From contig NC_091199.1 of the NCBI RefSeq assembly GCF_040958095.1, positions 36,200,084-36,264,083 on the forward strand: a stretch of 64,000 nt of DNA, written 5' to 3'. The notes beneath the pieces are model-generated. The model was not told the origin of the DNA and did no database searches. It saw only the letters and a list, made by a program, of their open reading frames with translations. Of the stretch, positions 44,065-57,100 are shown piece by piece (position 1 is the first letter of the stretch; each line of letters begins with the position of its first letter). The DNA comes from Procambarus clarkii (lineage: Eukaryota; Arthropoda; Malacostraca; Decapoda; Cambaridae). Both the position numbers and the translations under genes were made by a program.

Positions 44065-46142
44065 GTTGGCATATTATTTGGGTGATATCGTCAGCGTACG
44101 TGATGTATTCTCCATGTTGGGGTTGGGGTAGGTCACCTGCAAATATGTTGAATAGAGTGGGGGAGAGGCAGCTTCCTTGTGGTACTCTACTTTTCAGTTC
44201 TATTATTCAGTCACCCAAGTAGCTGCCGATATTGAGCCTAGCAGTTCTGTTGTTTATAAAGCTGCAGAGAGTAGCTGTAAATCTCACAGGGACTCCTAGC
44301 TCATATATCTTATATTTTAGGCCTGTGTGCCATACTTTTTCGAAGGCTTTCGAAACGTTTCTAAGCACTATATTACACTGATCTTTTTTCGACACTGCGT
44401 TGGCTATATGCTCGTAGATCAGGGCTATTGCTGTATTGGGCCCTCTGCGGTTCCTAAACCCTTCCTGCCTGGTGTAATACTTCTCCTCCTCTTCCATGTA
44501 CTTCACAAGTCTCTGACTGATTATTTTTTCAAATATTTTGCCTCGTACTTCGAGGAGGGAAATTGGCCTGTAATTTTCAGTTTGGGTTGGGGGTTTACCT
44601 GGCTTGGGCATTAATCCTATTGTGGCATTCTTGAAGTATGTGGGGAATAGTTCAGATGCAAGAGCTGTATTTACTATACAAGTGTATTGATGGAGTGCAA
44701 TCACTGGTAGGTTGGATAATACCATCTTATTTATCTTGCTGTTGCCCGGCGCCTTGTTCTGGAACCCATAATTGTTTTATGGACCTCTGCAATGGTTGTG
44801 TTTCATAAGGTGGCAGTCATTGCAGATGTTGTTAAGGTCTATTGTTTGCGTCGGGAGTAGTGCTTCAGCTCAGTTAACGACTTGAGTTGTAATTTCCCTT
44901 TCAATAATGGGGCAAAAGTTGAAATTTGTTTCCGGGTTTATCCTGAATATTTTTTCACAGAACTTCCTGAATTCCTGTTCTTGTTCACTTTCCTCATAGA
45001 GTTTATTTCCTGAGGCGTCTATGATTCAGGGTGTTCCTTCACCTGAGTTTTCCATCACTTTCTTCCAGAACTTTCCTGGGTTTCTGTAGTCGGCTTAAAT
45101 TTTGCTTATTAGGTCATCCCATTTTTTGGTGTATTCTATTTTGTATAGATCTTAAAGCTTGTCTTGTAACTCTCTTTGTAGTCTTTTGTGCTCGTCCGTC
45201 CACCCGTTGTGCGTTATGAGTTGTAGAGGATTGTTATATCTGGTTTGCAGCGTCCTAAGTGTCTCAGTGGCTTGGGGGTGTGGGAGCATTATGTGGTGAG
45301 CTACGGGGATACGATCGTTCATGCATTTTTCTATGGTGCTAATACACGTATTTAGCTCTGTATTTATGTATGATGTTTCCTTTCCATTAAAGTCTGTGAC
45401 ACTGATTTCCTGTGCACTGCTTTTGAACGCTTCCCAGTCAGTTTTTTGTGTATTGAAGTCTTGGTGGTGAGGGTTTCTGAATGGGGTTAGCCGATAGCTT
45501 CATTATTATTGGTAGGGGGTCGCTTGTGCTCTCTGGGCCCCTTTCTATGCGGGTGTTTAAGAAGTGGTGGTTGTTTGACAGTATTATGTCTGGTTTACCA
45601 CTGTGTCCTTGTCTGACATAAGTTGGGAAGTCTGGGCCCAGGTGGGTTAGATTGCCGTTCCTTATCATATTGTGGATGGCATCTCCTGCCTGGTTGTTCC
45701 ATCCGTGTCCCAGTGTTCTGTATTTGGCGTTCAGACCTCCCAGGAAGTAGGCAGGTCTGTTCCTTCTGGTGAGTTTCATGATGTCGGTCAGGGGAAGGTA
45801 AGGTCGTCTTGGTGGTTGGTAACACGTTCCTATGAAGATTGTACCTTTCGTAGTTCGGAGTTCCATTGCAAGGAAGTTTACTTGAAAATTATCTAGAATT
45901 TTGTTTCGAATATTTTTCCTTACAGCAATTGCTGCTCCATCGTTGGCTTGGTCAGCGCTGTTGACCTGGTAAATTTTGTAATAGAAAATCTTTATCTTCT
46001 CACTATCCTTTTTTCCATGGCTGTTAATGAGTATTAAATCTGGGTCTATTTCTCTGTACAAGTTGCTGAGTTTCAATGCTCTGTATGGAGTCCAGCTTAG
46101 AACATTGTGTTGAATTATTGGTAATAACTGGATGGCTATGTT
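44065..46142 (-). pseudogene. Jockey-like ORF2: endonuclease and reverse transcriptase
   Basis: On the minus strand the endonuclease starts near 46142 (IIQHNVLSW), with DPDLILINSHG and PAYFLGGLNAK, where the usual Asp of GD(F/L)N is Gly. It ends with TSDPLPIIM, where SDH is usual, so two catalytic positions are lost. Linker sequence with scattered stops follows (45437-44990). RT motifs are NYRPISLLEVRGKIFEKII (about 44555), motif A NIVLRNVSKAFEKVWH (catalytic Asp replaced by Asn, AFD by AFE), RVPQGSCLSPTLFN (about 44190) and YADDITQII (about 44090). The segment ends at the CR1-like insertion and continues at 38706. A stop precedes motif B. Confidence 0.83.
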
Positions 46143-46420
46143 GAAACTGATAGGTCACTTCCACCTCGTGGATTGTTTTGGATCGATGCATGTCCGTTGT
46201 GCATTGTGTTAAACAGACTGCTGCTTATCTGTTGAATGGTTATGGGGGTTTGGTTGAAAGCATGCGACATTATATAATTGTAGACGTATTTCGTATTAGC
46301 ATTAGGGATATTGTGTTGGAATTTTACGTTCTGAGTTCGTATACGTTCTTTGAGGATCTTGTAGTTAACCGTGTGGGTTTCGTTTCTTGAGAAGAATTCG
46401 GTATTGTTTGGGATCTCTGC

Positions 46421-47752
46421 TTAGTCCTGGGTGACTGTGTCTGAGTTTGCAGCATTGTCTGTATGTGTGTGGTAAGCATTGATGCCCACTGTGTGTCTGT
46501 GATCTGCCTCAGTTACCTCATCGGAATTCGCTAATAGTTGTGTCTCCTGTGGTGCTTGTATGTTTGTAGGCCCTCCTTGGGGGTCATTAGTGGTGGATGG
46601 TGCGACTGGTGTTAGTTCAACTTCCCCTTCTGACACATCGAGGGTCTCTGCATTCGTGGGTCCTGACACTTGTTGGGAGTTAGTCTCAGATGTGGGAATG
46701 CTGATTATATTGCTGGCCACCAGGGCTTTTATGATGTTAAGTGTGGAAGGATTGTCTGGGAATACCATTTCTGGGAGACCTTTCCTCCTGTACGTTTCTT
46801 TAATTACGGATCCAAATGACCCTGGACTTGCTAAGTTTTCTAAGTGAGCAAAGATCATACTGCTCAGGATCTTTGTTGGTAGGTCCCCAATTACCTGTCA
46901 GGTCATGTTTGCTGGATTGTGTGGGGTAGTGTTTGCTGGATTGTGTGATACCTTATTTGACCAAGCATTGGTGGTAGTTATACCTGCATAGGTATTATTG
47001 ACTGTTGCTGTCTTTGTTGCTGCGTCATCGGCCCTTTTTTGTTTTAGGATGTTCTTTCTAGTGGGACAGATTGATGCCAGCATGCGGTGGGGACCCCCAC
47101 AATTGAGACATTTGGGGTTTGATTTATTTGTGCAATCTCTGAATATGTGTCCCTGCTCAGCGCATTCTGAACATACTTTGACCGTTTGTTGGCAATCTGC
47201 GGCTGTGTGGTCGTATTTATAGCATGTCCAACAAGGGGTTATGTTACAGCATTCTTCTTGCTCAAGGTTGTAGTTGTCCATGCTAAGGTGGTAGTAGTGG
47301 CAATGGATACCTTGACTGAGAGCTTTCTGTGCCATGGAGATTTCTTCGAATCTTATTTTCATCATGGTAGACAATCTCGGCATGAGAATTACTTCTTCTA
47401 CCTTGGCCCAATCATTCCTTTCTTCTATGTGGCGTTTTATATTTTCCGGGGTATTGTTAGTAAGTGATGCATCAAGTCTCTTCAGGACTATTGTCTTCCT
47501 GGCCTGCAGCTCTGGGGAAATAATGACCTGAAAATGTTTCCCCGTCAATTTACATATACTTTTTCCCTTGATGACTCTGTCAACATCTTCATCCTGGTAA
47601 CATAGTGCTATGAATGAGGAGTCCCTTGTGGTTATTAGTTTAGAAAATCGTACCTTGAGAGTGAACAAGAGATTGGCTAGTTCATTCTGTTTATCATAGC
47701 TTGTGTCCCCCACCCCCACAAGGGGGAGGATTTTTACCCGGTGACCTCTCAT
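46421..47752 (-). pseudogene. Jockey-like ORF1 with three CCHC knuckles and one in-frame stop
   Basis: ATG at 47752 (MRGHRVKILPLVGVG) opens a frame of 444 codons that is interrupted once, by TGA at 46898-46900, and otherwise continues in the same frame to 46421. The N-terminal part (residues 1-150) is the RNA-binding-type region. Three zinc knuckles follow in series (about residues 165-235): CWTCYKYDHTAADC, CSECAEQGHIFRDC and CLNCGGPHRMLASIC. The third has spacing CX2CX3HX5C. After the stop, LASPGSFGSVIKETYRRKG and a Thr/Ser/Pro-rich tail match the Jockey ORF1 C-terminus. Read-through or a simple single point mutation would be the only lesion, making this the best preserved ORF of the element. 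Confidence 0.82.
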
Positions 47753-48644
47753 TGTCTCAGTACTAGCTCATTCTTTTCTGTTTTCTTGCTTTGCTCTTCC
47801 TATCCCTTCCTAAGAATAAGCTCTCCTTAGCTGAGGGCTAAGCACTCCGTCCTTCTACTTGGTTGGTTGTGACTCGTAGAGGTTAACCCTCAGTGACTTA
47901 TTCTCCTATGTCCTATTTGTGGATAGAAGGTCCCCAAAGACAGTCTAACCCTGCTACAAGGGTGAACAGATACACAAATCAATTGGTCTCCCAGATTTTA
48001 CAGGTAACCGCATGGGCCATGGGCCGTTCCACTTGACTTATTGAAATGGCGAAGTGAGAAGAGTAAGAGATAATGAGGAAGTCATATAACTATGAATGTA
48101 CAGGTGCTCTATACAAAGCTGGCATCATTTAATGTTGGTGGCTGTGTCACCCTCCTGTTAGGGAGGGGGTGGGAAAGACCGTTGGGTCAGTGGGCCCGTG
48201 GGGGGTCAGGTTACAATCCCACCACTCTCATTGCTGTAGTTGTTGCCTGAAGCTGGTGATGCCTTTAGATATATCTCTTCTTGCTAGAGAGTCTTACAGT
48301 GAGTCCCAAGTACCCTGTGCAAGTAATGCTGTGTTATTAGCACCAGCAATGCATCAAACACTAACGTTTGGTAGGCTTCCCCTGGTAGGGAGCGGTGGAG
48401 GCCAGCTAGCCTCTCTTCAGGCCTCCAGCTCCTAAGCCTGAGTGTGCTCCCAGAATATTAGTTCACTCTAGGGTTCCTCTTTTACTAGTGACTTATGCTA
48501 TAGTGTCAGAACACTCAGCTACACAATAGTATTGTCTCGATACATCCTGGCTATCAAACACAAGAGTTGGGTACGAGGAACTTAACCCCTAGAGGGGAGA
48601 AGAGGCACGCACATCCTATCAGCCCAGGGCCTGGCGGCAGTGTC
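47753..48644 (-). other. 5' region of the Jockey-like element
   Basis: About 890 nt lie upstream of ORF1, long for a Jockey leader, so a second small element could be embedded. It contains no long frame. An A-box-like tgggtcagtgg (48183-48193) and a B-box-like ggttacaatcc (48209-48219) are too close together for a tRNA gene. Confidence 0.5.
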
Positions 48645-48825
48645 AAGGTGGAGGGCTGTGGTGAATGGTGGTTGGTGGTGTGTAGGTGGAAGGTAGTGGG
48701 AGATCTTCTATTGTAATTTATAGAGCATAGATGCAGGGTAGTGGATGGTTTAGTGAAGGTGGGGTGGATGATGGTGGTGGTGTGTGTAGTGAAGGTGGTG
48801 GTGGGGTAGTGAGGAAGGGGGTGGT
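48645..48825. repeat. Satellite C remnant right of the Jockey-like element
   Basis: Degenerate units (aaggtggagggctgtgg, tggtggttggtggtgtgtag) continue satellite C beyond the insertion. They are interrupted by about 30 bp of unrelated sequence at about 48704-48735. Confidence 0.75.
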
Positions 48826-50770
48826 ACTTACCAATCAGTGACCAAGGGCAGCGCGTCCTCGTAAACGAAGGCCAAAGACCAATCCATGCACCCGCCAAAC
48901 CACCCGTTTATGAATGATAAATGGTTTACACACTACTCATGTAGGGAAACTGACCTGTGGGCTTTATTTTGCAATTTACATTAAACTTTATTGCATTTTA
49001 AACAGGAATTTATTTCTATGTTTATTTATTTCGATAGTAAACTGTATGATGTTTAAAAGGGACTGTATGATGTTTAAATTTCCCACAAATCTCTTTCCTT
49101 ACACATTCTGGGGGGTTTATTATTTATATACTTCGTCTAGCAATAAAAATTGTTGATTGGTAGACATACACTACAGTATTAGACTACATATATTAGTAAT
49201 TAAATGGGGAGGACTTATCTTGTATGGCTGATTTTGTCCTAGGCAACCAGATATGAACTCGGATGAAGAAGCCAGTTGATACACTTTGTTTGTGAAGCTG
49301 GCCGCCAACTCATGTACTGCAGTACTAGATAACTAGTAATTCTTGTTCCTCTTCAATTACACCTGTCAAAGGGCACACAATGTACTGGCAGTAATCCTAA
49401 TATGACAGGTATATCAGAGGAAATAGAGGCAATTTAAATAATGAGAGGTGAATATCTATCACCTTGTTGTTTGTTCTCGCTTTGCATTCTGACCGGTTTA
49501 CCCTATAGCTACATAACATTACTGACCAGAAATGAAAGATAATAAATGGGTTTCGGAGAACACTTCCCCTTATAGTAGACATATATCATGTGTTGACAAT
49601 GAGAGCACTTTATTCACATAACACTGTGTTCCAAGGGAAATTATTGGGGCTAGATTTGCCCCAGCAAGACTGGTATAATGTTAATGGTGACTGCTCTCTC
49701 CATCCCTCTTTCCACTGATGCCTCTGCTATGTTGTCCAGATGTCAAGAAGGGAATGGAAGGCTTACATTTATTCTATTTTAGTACTGATAATTAAGTTGA
49801 TTCAAGTGAAATGTTTTTAAGATGTTTACAGTCCAAAAACTATGGTATTAAGAAGATTTCCCATTAATATAGCTGGTGAATTTGCTGGTGAATTTGCATT
49901 GCTACAGTGATGTGGCAATGACATCCCCCGTTTTCTACTGCCAGAAATTTCCACTGTGTCTCATTTTCTATGTGTTAATTTGAGAGTTGGTAAATGGTGT
50001 CGGTTTTTCCAACAATTCACAACTGATGACGTCAGAACACTTCCAGAACATGTGCTTCACTGAGGCCTTTTGTTTGAACCACATCGCTGTAAATGCTTTA
50101 CCTGCTTATATACAAATACAAATAAGCGCCAACAGAACCTAAACACCTAACCTAACAAATGCCTAAATATGCACAATTTGATAATATACTAATTTATATT
50201 TCAGAAAACTTCTGTTTTAAATGTACAAAATGTTAAACTGATGAATGTGTCTTATGGGTCAGCCACTGGATAGAATGGACTTGGTCTTTGGACGTGTTGC
50301 TAAGGTAAGTGAAGCGTAGCTCTCTAAACCTCTCCTACTCGGGCTTTGTTGTACTTGTTGTATTACAGTTTAACTATTCTCACGTTCACATTCTTTGTCG
50401 GATCTTGTCTTAAAAATTTTGAAGAGAGGTGGCTTCTGCAACTTCTTCTTCCAGTGCATACTGCTTGTTGACTACACATACAGGGTATGAGTATGTCCTT
50501 ATCTTTTTCTATTAATTTGTGTTTCTATCCTCAACTTATGTTCTATTAATCTTTCTCTCATTAAAAACAAGCTGTCCCTGTTCACCTTGTACATTACACT
50601 CAGTATTTGATGTTATGATCAAATCCTCTCAGTTAGTTGGTTGTGAGGCGCAGTCCTCTTATAGCTTAACCTTCTTATTAACAGATCTCTACATTCTTTC
50701 ATATTCTTTTATGCTCATTATTCTCACTGGACCTCTCCTGTTTGTAAAAGCATAAATAAGAACTGGCCAT
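48826..50770. other. Unassigned low-complexity to unique sequence
   Basis: About 1.9 kb of AT-rich sequence without a credible gene, RNA or element boundary. Short frames (for example 48914-49156 and 50519-50755, +) have no domain and poor codon structure. The stretch 50340-50760 resembles, from memory only, a repeat seen in decapod genomes; I cannot name it. Confidence 0.5.
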
Positions 50771-50812
50771 ATTGAAGGAGAGTTTCCTGGTGATTCAACG
50801 CCCCACTACCTA

Positions 50813-50817
50813 TCAGT
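50813..50817 (+). promoter_or_regulatory. Candidate arthropod initiator (TCAGT)
   Basis: TCAGT within ctatcagtgtggg lies 110 bp upstream of the signal-peptide ATG. It matches the arthropod initiator consensus. No TATA box is visible 25-35 bp upstream. A 5-bp match is weak alone. Confidence 0.3.
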
Positions 50818-50922
50818 GTGGGCGTTTAGCGCGGGTGTACTTAGTGCGTGGTGACCAGCCAGCCAGCCAGCGGTCATGCTGGGTGTTGTTTAGTGTGTAG
50901 TGAGAGTGTGGTGGTGAGAGTC

Positions 50923-51088
50923 ATGTCTGTCTGTCTGCTGCCTCTCCTCTGTGTCCTGTTGGCCTGGTCAGCCGCCTTCCCAGAGGCCACCATGGACCAC
51001 ACGCAGGAGTTGGACCTGACAGCGACCGTCATTATTAACCAGATTGCTATACACCAGCTGCAGGAGGAGCAGCGAGGCGTCCAGGAAG
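50923..51088 (+). CDS. First coding exon of a putative secreted protein
   Basis: ATG at 50923 begins MSVCLLPLLCVLLAWSAAFP, a textbook signal peptide: a hydrophobic core and small residues (SAA) before a probable cleavage near residue 18-20. A polar, Gln/Glu-rich segment (EATMDHTQEL, QLQEEQRGVQE) follows. After 55 codons and one base, AAG|GTGAGA (gt at 51089-51090) is a strong splice donor, giving a phase 1 intron, the phase common after signal-peptide exons. The open frame continues upstream only to a GTG, so this ATG is the start. No homologue is recognised. The following intron would contain satellite D and exceed 12.9 kb, since no acceptor or second exon is visible before the window ends. 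It is the only credible host coding sequence here. Confidence 0.55.
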
Positions 51089-51177
51089 GTGAGAGTAAGA
51101 GCAAAGTTACGTTCACAGTTCCTTGTGACTTATTTAATGAGTTAGAAAACTGAATATTAGCGGCTTATATATAAAAA

Positions 51178-54100
51178 TCACGATAAGGCACCAGTACACA
51201 TCATAAGGCACCAGTACACACCATAAGGCACCAGTACACACCATAAGACACCAGTACACACCATAAGGCACCAGTACATACCATAAGGCACCAGCACACA
51301 CCATAAGGCACCAGTACATACCATAAGGCACCAGTACACACCATAAGGCACCAGTACACACCATAAGGCACCAGTACATACCATAAGGCACCAGTACACA
51401 CCATAAGGCACCAGTACACACCATACGACACCAGTACCAACCATAAGGCACCAGTACATACCATAAGGCACTTGAACAAACCATAAGGCACCAGTACACA
51501 CCAAAAAGCACCAGTACACACTATAAGGCCCCAGTACACACCATAAGGCACCAGTACACACCATAAGGCACCAGTACACACCATAAGGCACCAGTATATA
51601 CCATAAGGCACCAGTACACACCATAAAGCACCAGTACACACCATATGACACCAGTACACACCATAAGGCACCAGTACGCACCATAAGGCGCCAGAACACA
51701 CCATAAGGCACCAGTACACACCATAAGGCCCCAGTACACACCATAAGGCACCAGTACACACCATAAGGCACCGGTACACACCATAAGGTACGGGTACACA
51801 CTATAAGGAACCAGTACACACCATAATGCACCAGTACACACCATAATGCACCAGTACACACAATAAGGTACCAGTACACACCATAATGCACCAGTACACA
51901 CCATAAGGCACCAGTACACACCATAATGCACCAGTACACACCATAATGCACCAGTACACATCATATGGCACCAGTACACACTATAATGCACAAGTACACA
52001 CAATAAGGTACCAGTACACACCATAAGGCACCAGTACACTCCATACGGCACCAGTATGCACCATAAGGCACCAGAACACACCATAAGGCACCAGTACACA
52101 CAATAAGGTACGAGTACACACCATAAGGCACCAGTACACACCATAATGCACCAGTACACATCATAAGGCACCAGTACACATCATAATGCAACAGTACACA
52201 CAATAAGGTACCAGTACACACTATAAGGCACCAGTACACGCCATAAGGCACCAGTGCACACCATAAGGCACCAGAACACACACCATAAGGCACCAGAACA
52301 AACCATAAGGCACCAGTACACACAATAAGGTACGAATACACACCATAAGGCACCAGTACACACCATAATGCAAGAGTACACATCATATGGCACCAGTACA
52401 CACCATAAGGCACCAGTACACACCATAATGCACCAGTACACACCGTAAGGCACCAGTACACAATCAGGCACCATTACACACAATAATGCACCAGTACACA
52501 CCATAAGGCACCAGTACACACCTTAAGGCAACAGTACACAGTATAAGACACCAGTACACACCATAAGGCACCAGTATACACCATAAGGTACCAGTACACA
52601 CCATAAGGCACCAGTACACACCTTAAGGCAACAGTACACAGTATAAGGCACCAGTACACACCATAAGGAACCAGTACATACCATAAGGCACCAGTACACA
52701 CCAAAAGGTACCAGTACACACTATAAGGCACCAGTACACAGTATAAGGCACCAGTACACACAATAAGGCACCAGTACACACCATACGGCACCAGTACACA
52801 CTATAAGGCACCAGTACACACCATAAGGCACCAGTACACAGTATAAGGCACAAGTACACACTATAAGGCACCAGTATACACCATAAGGTACCAGTACACA
52901 CCATAAGGTACCAGTACACACCATAAGGCATACGTACACACCTTAAGGCACCAGTACACACCATAAGGCACCAGCACACACCATAAGGCAGCAGTTCACA
53001 CCATAAGGCACCAGTACACATGATAGAGCACCAGTACACACCATAATGCACCAGTACACACCATAAGGCACCAGTACACACCATAAGGCACCAGTACACA
53101 TCATAAGGCACCAGTACACACCATAAGGCTCCAGTACAAACCATAAAGTACCAGTACACAGCATAAGGCACCAGCACCAGTACACACCATGAGGCACCAG
53201 TACACACCATAAAGTACCAGTATACACAATAAGGCACCAGCACCAGTACACACTATAAGGCACCAGTACACACTATAAGGCACCAGTACACACTATAAGA
53301 CTCCAGTACACACTATAAGGCACCAGTACACAATATAAGGCACAAGTACACACTATAAGGCACCAGTACACATCATAAGGCATCAGTACACACTATAAGG
53401 CACCAGTACACACTATAAGGCATCAGTACATAGTATAAGGCACCAGTACACACTATTTGGCACAAGAACACACTTTAAAGCACCAGTACACACCATAAGG
53501 CACCAGAACACACTATAAGGCACCAGTAAACACTATAAGGCACCAGTGCGCACCATAAGGCACCAGTACACACCATAAGGCACCAGTACACACCATAAGG
53601 CACCAGTACACACCATAAGGCACCAGTACACACTATAAGGCACCAGTACACACGATAAGGCACCAGTACACACCATAAGGGAACAGTACACACCATAAGG
53701 CACCAGTACATACCATTAGGCACCAGTACACACCATAAGGCACCAGTACACACCATACGGCACCAGTACACACCATAAGGCACCAGTACACACCATAAGG
53801 CACCCGTACACACCAAAAGGTACCAGCACACACTATAAGGTACCAGTACATACCCTAAGGCACCAGTACACACTATAAGGCACCAGTACACACCATAAGA
53901 CACCAGTACAAACCGTAAGGCACCAGTACATACCATAAGGCACTAGAACACACCATAAGGCATCAGTACACACCATAAGGCACCAGTACACACCATAAGG
54001 CCCCAGTACACACCATAAGGAACCAGTACACACCATAAGGCACCAGTATATACCATAAGGCACCAGTACACAACATAAGGCACCAGTACACACTATAAGA

Positions 54101-57100
54101 CACCAGTACACACCATAAGGCACCAGTACGAACCATAAGGCACCAGAACACACAATAAAGCACCAGTACACAACATAAGGCCCCAGTACACACCATAAGG
54201 CACCAGTACACACCATAAGGCACCGGTACACACCATAAGGTACGAGTACACACTATAAGGCACCAGTACACACCATAAGACACCAGTATACACAATAAGG
54301 TACAAGTACACTCCATAAGGCACCAGTACACACCATAATGCACCCGTACACACCATGGCACCAGTACACACCATAAGACACCAGTACAAACCATAAGGCA
54401 CCAGTACATACCATAAGGCACTAGAACACACCATAAGGCACCAGTACACGCCATAGGGCACCAGTACACACCATAAGGCACCAGAACACACCATAAGGCA
54501 CCAGTACACACAATAAGGTACGAGTACACACCATAAGGCACCAGTACACACCATAATGCACCAGTACACATCATAAGGCACCAGTACACACCATAATGCA
54601 CCAGTATACACAATAAGGTACCAGTACACACTATAAGGCACCAGTACACGCCATAAGGCACCAGTACACACCATAAGGCACCAGAACACACACCATAAGG
54701 CACCAGAACAAACCATAAGGCACCAGTACACACAATAAGGTACGAGTACACACAATAAGGCACCAGCACACACCATAATGCACCAGTACACATCATATGG
54801 CACCAGTACACACCATAAGGCACCAGTACACACCATAATGCACCAGTTCACACCGTAAGGCACCAGTACACAATAAGGCACTATTACACACAATAATGCA
54901 CCAGTACACATCATAAAGCACCAGTACACACCATAAGGCACCAGTACACTCCATACGGCACCAGTACGCACCATAAGGCACCAGAACACACCATAAGGCA
55001 CCAGTACACACCATAAAGCACCAGTACACACCATAAGGCCCCAGTACACACCATAAGGCACCTGTACACACCATAAGGCACCGGTACACACCATAAGGTA
55101 CGAGTACACACTATAAGACACCAGTACACACCATAAGGCACCAGTACATACCATAAGGCACCAGCACACACCATAAGGCACCAGTACACACCATAAGACA
55201 CCGGTACACACCATAAGGCACCAGTACGAACCATAAGGCACCAGAACACACCATAAGGCACCAGTACACACCATAAAGCACCAGTACACACCATAAGGCC
55301 CCAGTACACACCATAAGGCACCAGTACACACCATAAGGCACCGGTACACACCATAAGGTACGAGTACACACTATAAGGCACCAGTACACACCATAAGGCA
55401 CCAGTATACACAATAAGGTACAAGTACACTCCAAAAGGCACCAGTACACACCATAATGCTCCAGTACACACCATAAGGCACCAGTACACACCATAAGACA
55501 CCAGTACAAACCATAAGACACCAGTACATACCATAAGGCACTAGAACACACAATAAGGCACCAGTACACGCCATAAGGGAACAGTACACACCATAAGGCA
55601 CCAGTACATACCATAAGGCACCAGTACACACCAAAAGGCACCGGTACACACCATAAGGCACCAGAACATACCATAAGGCACCAGTACACCCCATAAGGCA
55701 CCAGTACACACCATACGACAAAAGTATCAACCATAAGGCACCAGTACATACCATAAGGCACTTAAACAAACCATAAGGCACCAGTACACACCAAAAAGCA
55801 CCAGTACACACTATAAGGCCCCAGTACACACCATAAGGCACCAGTACACACCATAAGGCACCAGTATATACCATAAGGCACCAGTACACACCATAAAGCA
55901 CCAGTACACACCATATGACACCATTACACACCATAAGGAACCAGTACGCACCATAAGGCGCCAGAACACACCATAAGGCACCAGTACACACCATAAGGCC
56001 CCAGTACACACCATAAGGCACCAGTACACACCATAAGGCACCGGTACACACCATAAGGTACGGGTACACACTATAAGGAACCAGTACACACCATAATGCA
56101 CCAGTACACACCATAATGCACCAGTACACACAATAAGGTACCAGTACACACCATAATGCTCCAGTACACACCATAAGGCACCAGTACACACCATAATGCA
56201 CCAGTACACACCATAATGCACCAGTACACATCATATGGCACCAGTACACACTATAATGCACAAGTACACACAATAAGGTACCAGTACACACCATAAGGCA
56301 CCAGTACACTCCATACGGCACCAGTATGCACCATAAGGCACCAGAACACACCATAAGGCACCAGTACACACAATAAGGTACGAGTACACACCATAAGGCA
56401 CCAGTACACACCATAATGCACCAGTACACATCATAAGGCACCAGTACACACCATAATGCACCAGTACACACAATAAGGTACCAGTACACACTATAAGGCA
56501 CCAGTACACGCCATAAGGCACCAGTACACACCATAAGGCACCAGAACACACACCATAAGGCACCAGAACAAACCATAAGGCACCAGTACACACAATAAGG
56601 TACGAATACACACCATAAGGAACCAGTACACACCATAATGCAAGAGTACACATCATATGGCACCAGTACACACCATAAGGCACCAGTACACACCATAATG
56701 CACCAGTACACACCGTAAGGCACCAGTACACAATAAGGCACCATTACACACAATAATGCACCAGTACACACCATAAGGCACCAGTACACACCTTAAGGCA
56801 ACAGTACACAGTATAAGACACCAGTACACACCATAAGGCACCAGTACACAACAAAAGGTACCAGTATACACCATAAGGTACCAGTACACACCATAAGGCA
56901 CCAGTACACACCTTAAGGCAACAGTACACAGTATAAGGCACCAGTACACACCATAAGGCACCAGTACATACCATAAGGCACCAGTACACACCAAAAGGTA
57001 CCAGTACACACTATAAGGCACCAGTACACAGTATAAGGCACCAGTACACACAATAAGGCACCAGTACACACCATACGGCACCAGTACACACTATAAGGCA

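Noticed and set aside
48183-48219. tRNA or tRNA-derived SINE promoter (A-box and B-box-like strings)
   Set aside because: The boxes are only 15 nt apart and no cloverleaf arms can be formed around them.
50146-50155. Interstitial arthropod telomere repeat (CCTAA)n
   Set aside because: Only two perfect units are present, which is expected by chance in AT-rich DNA.
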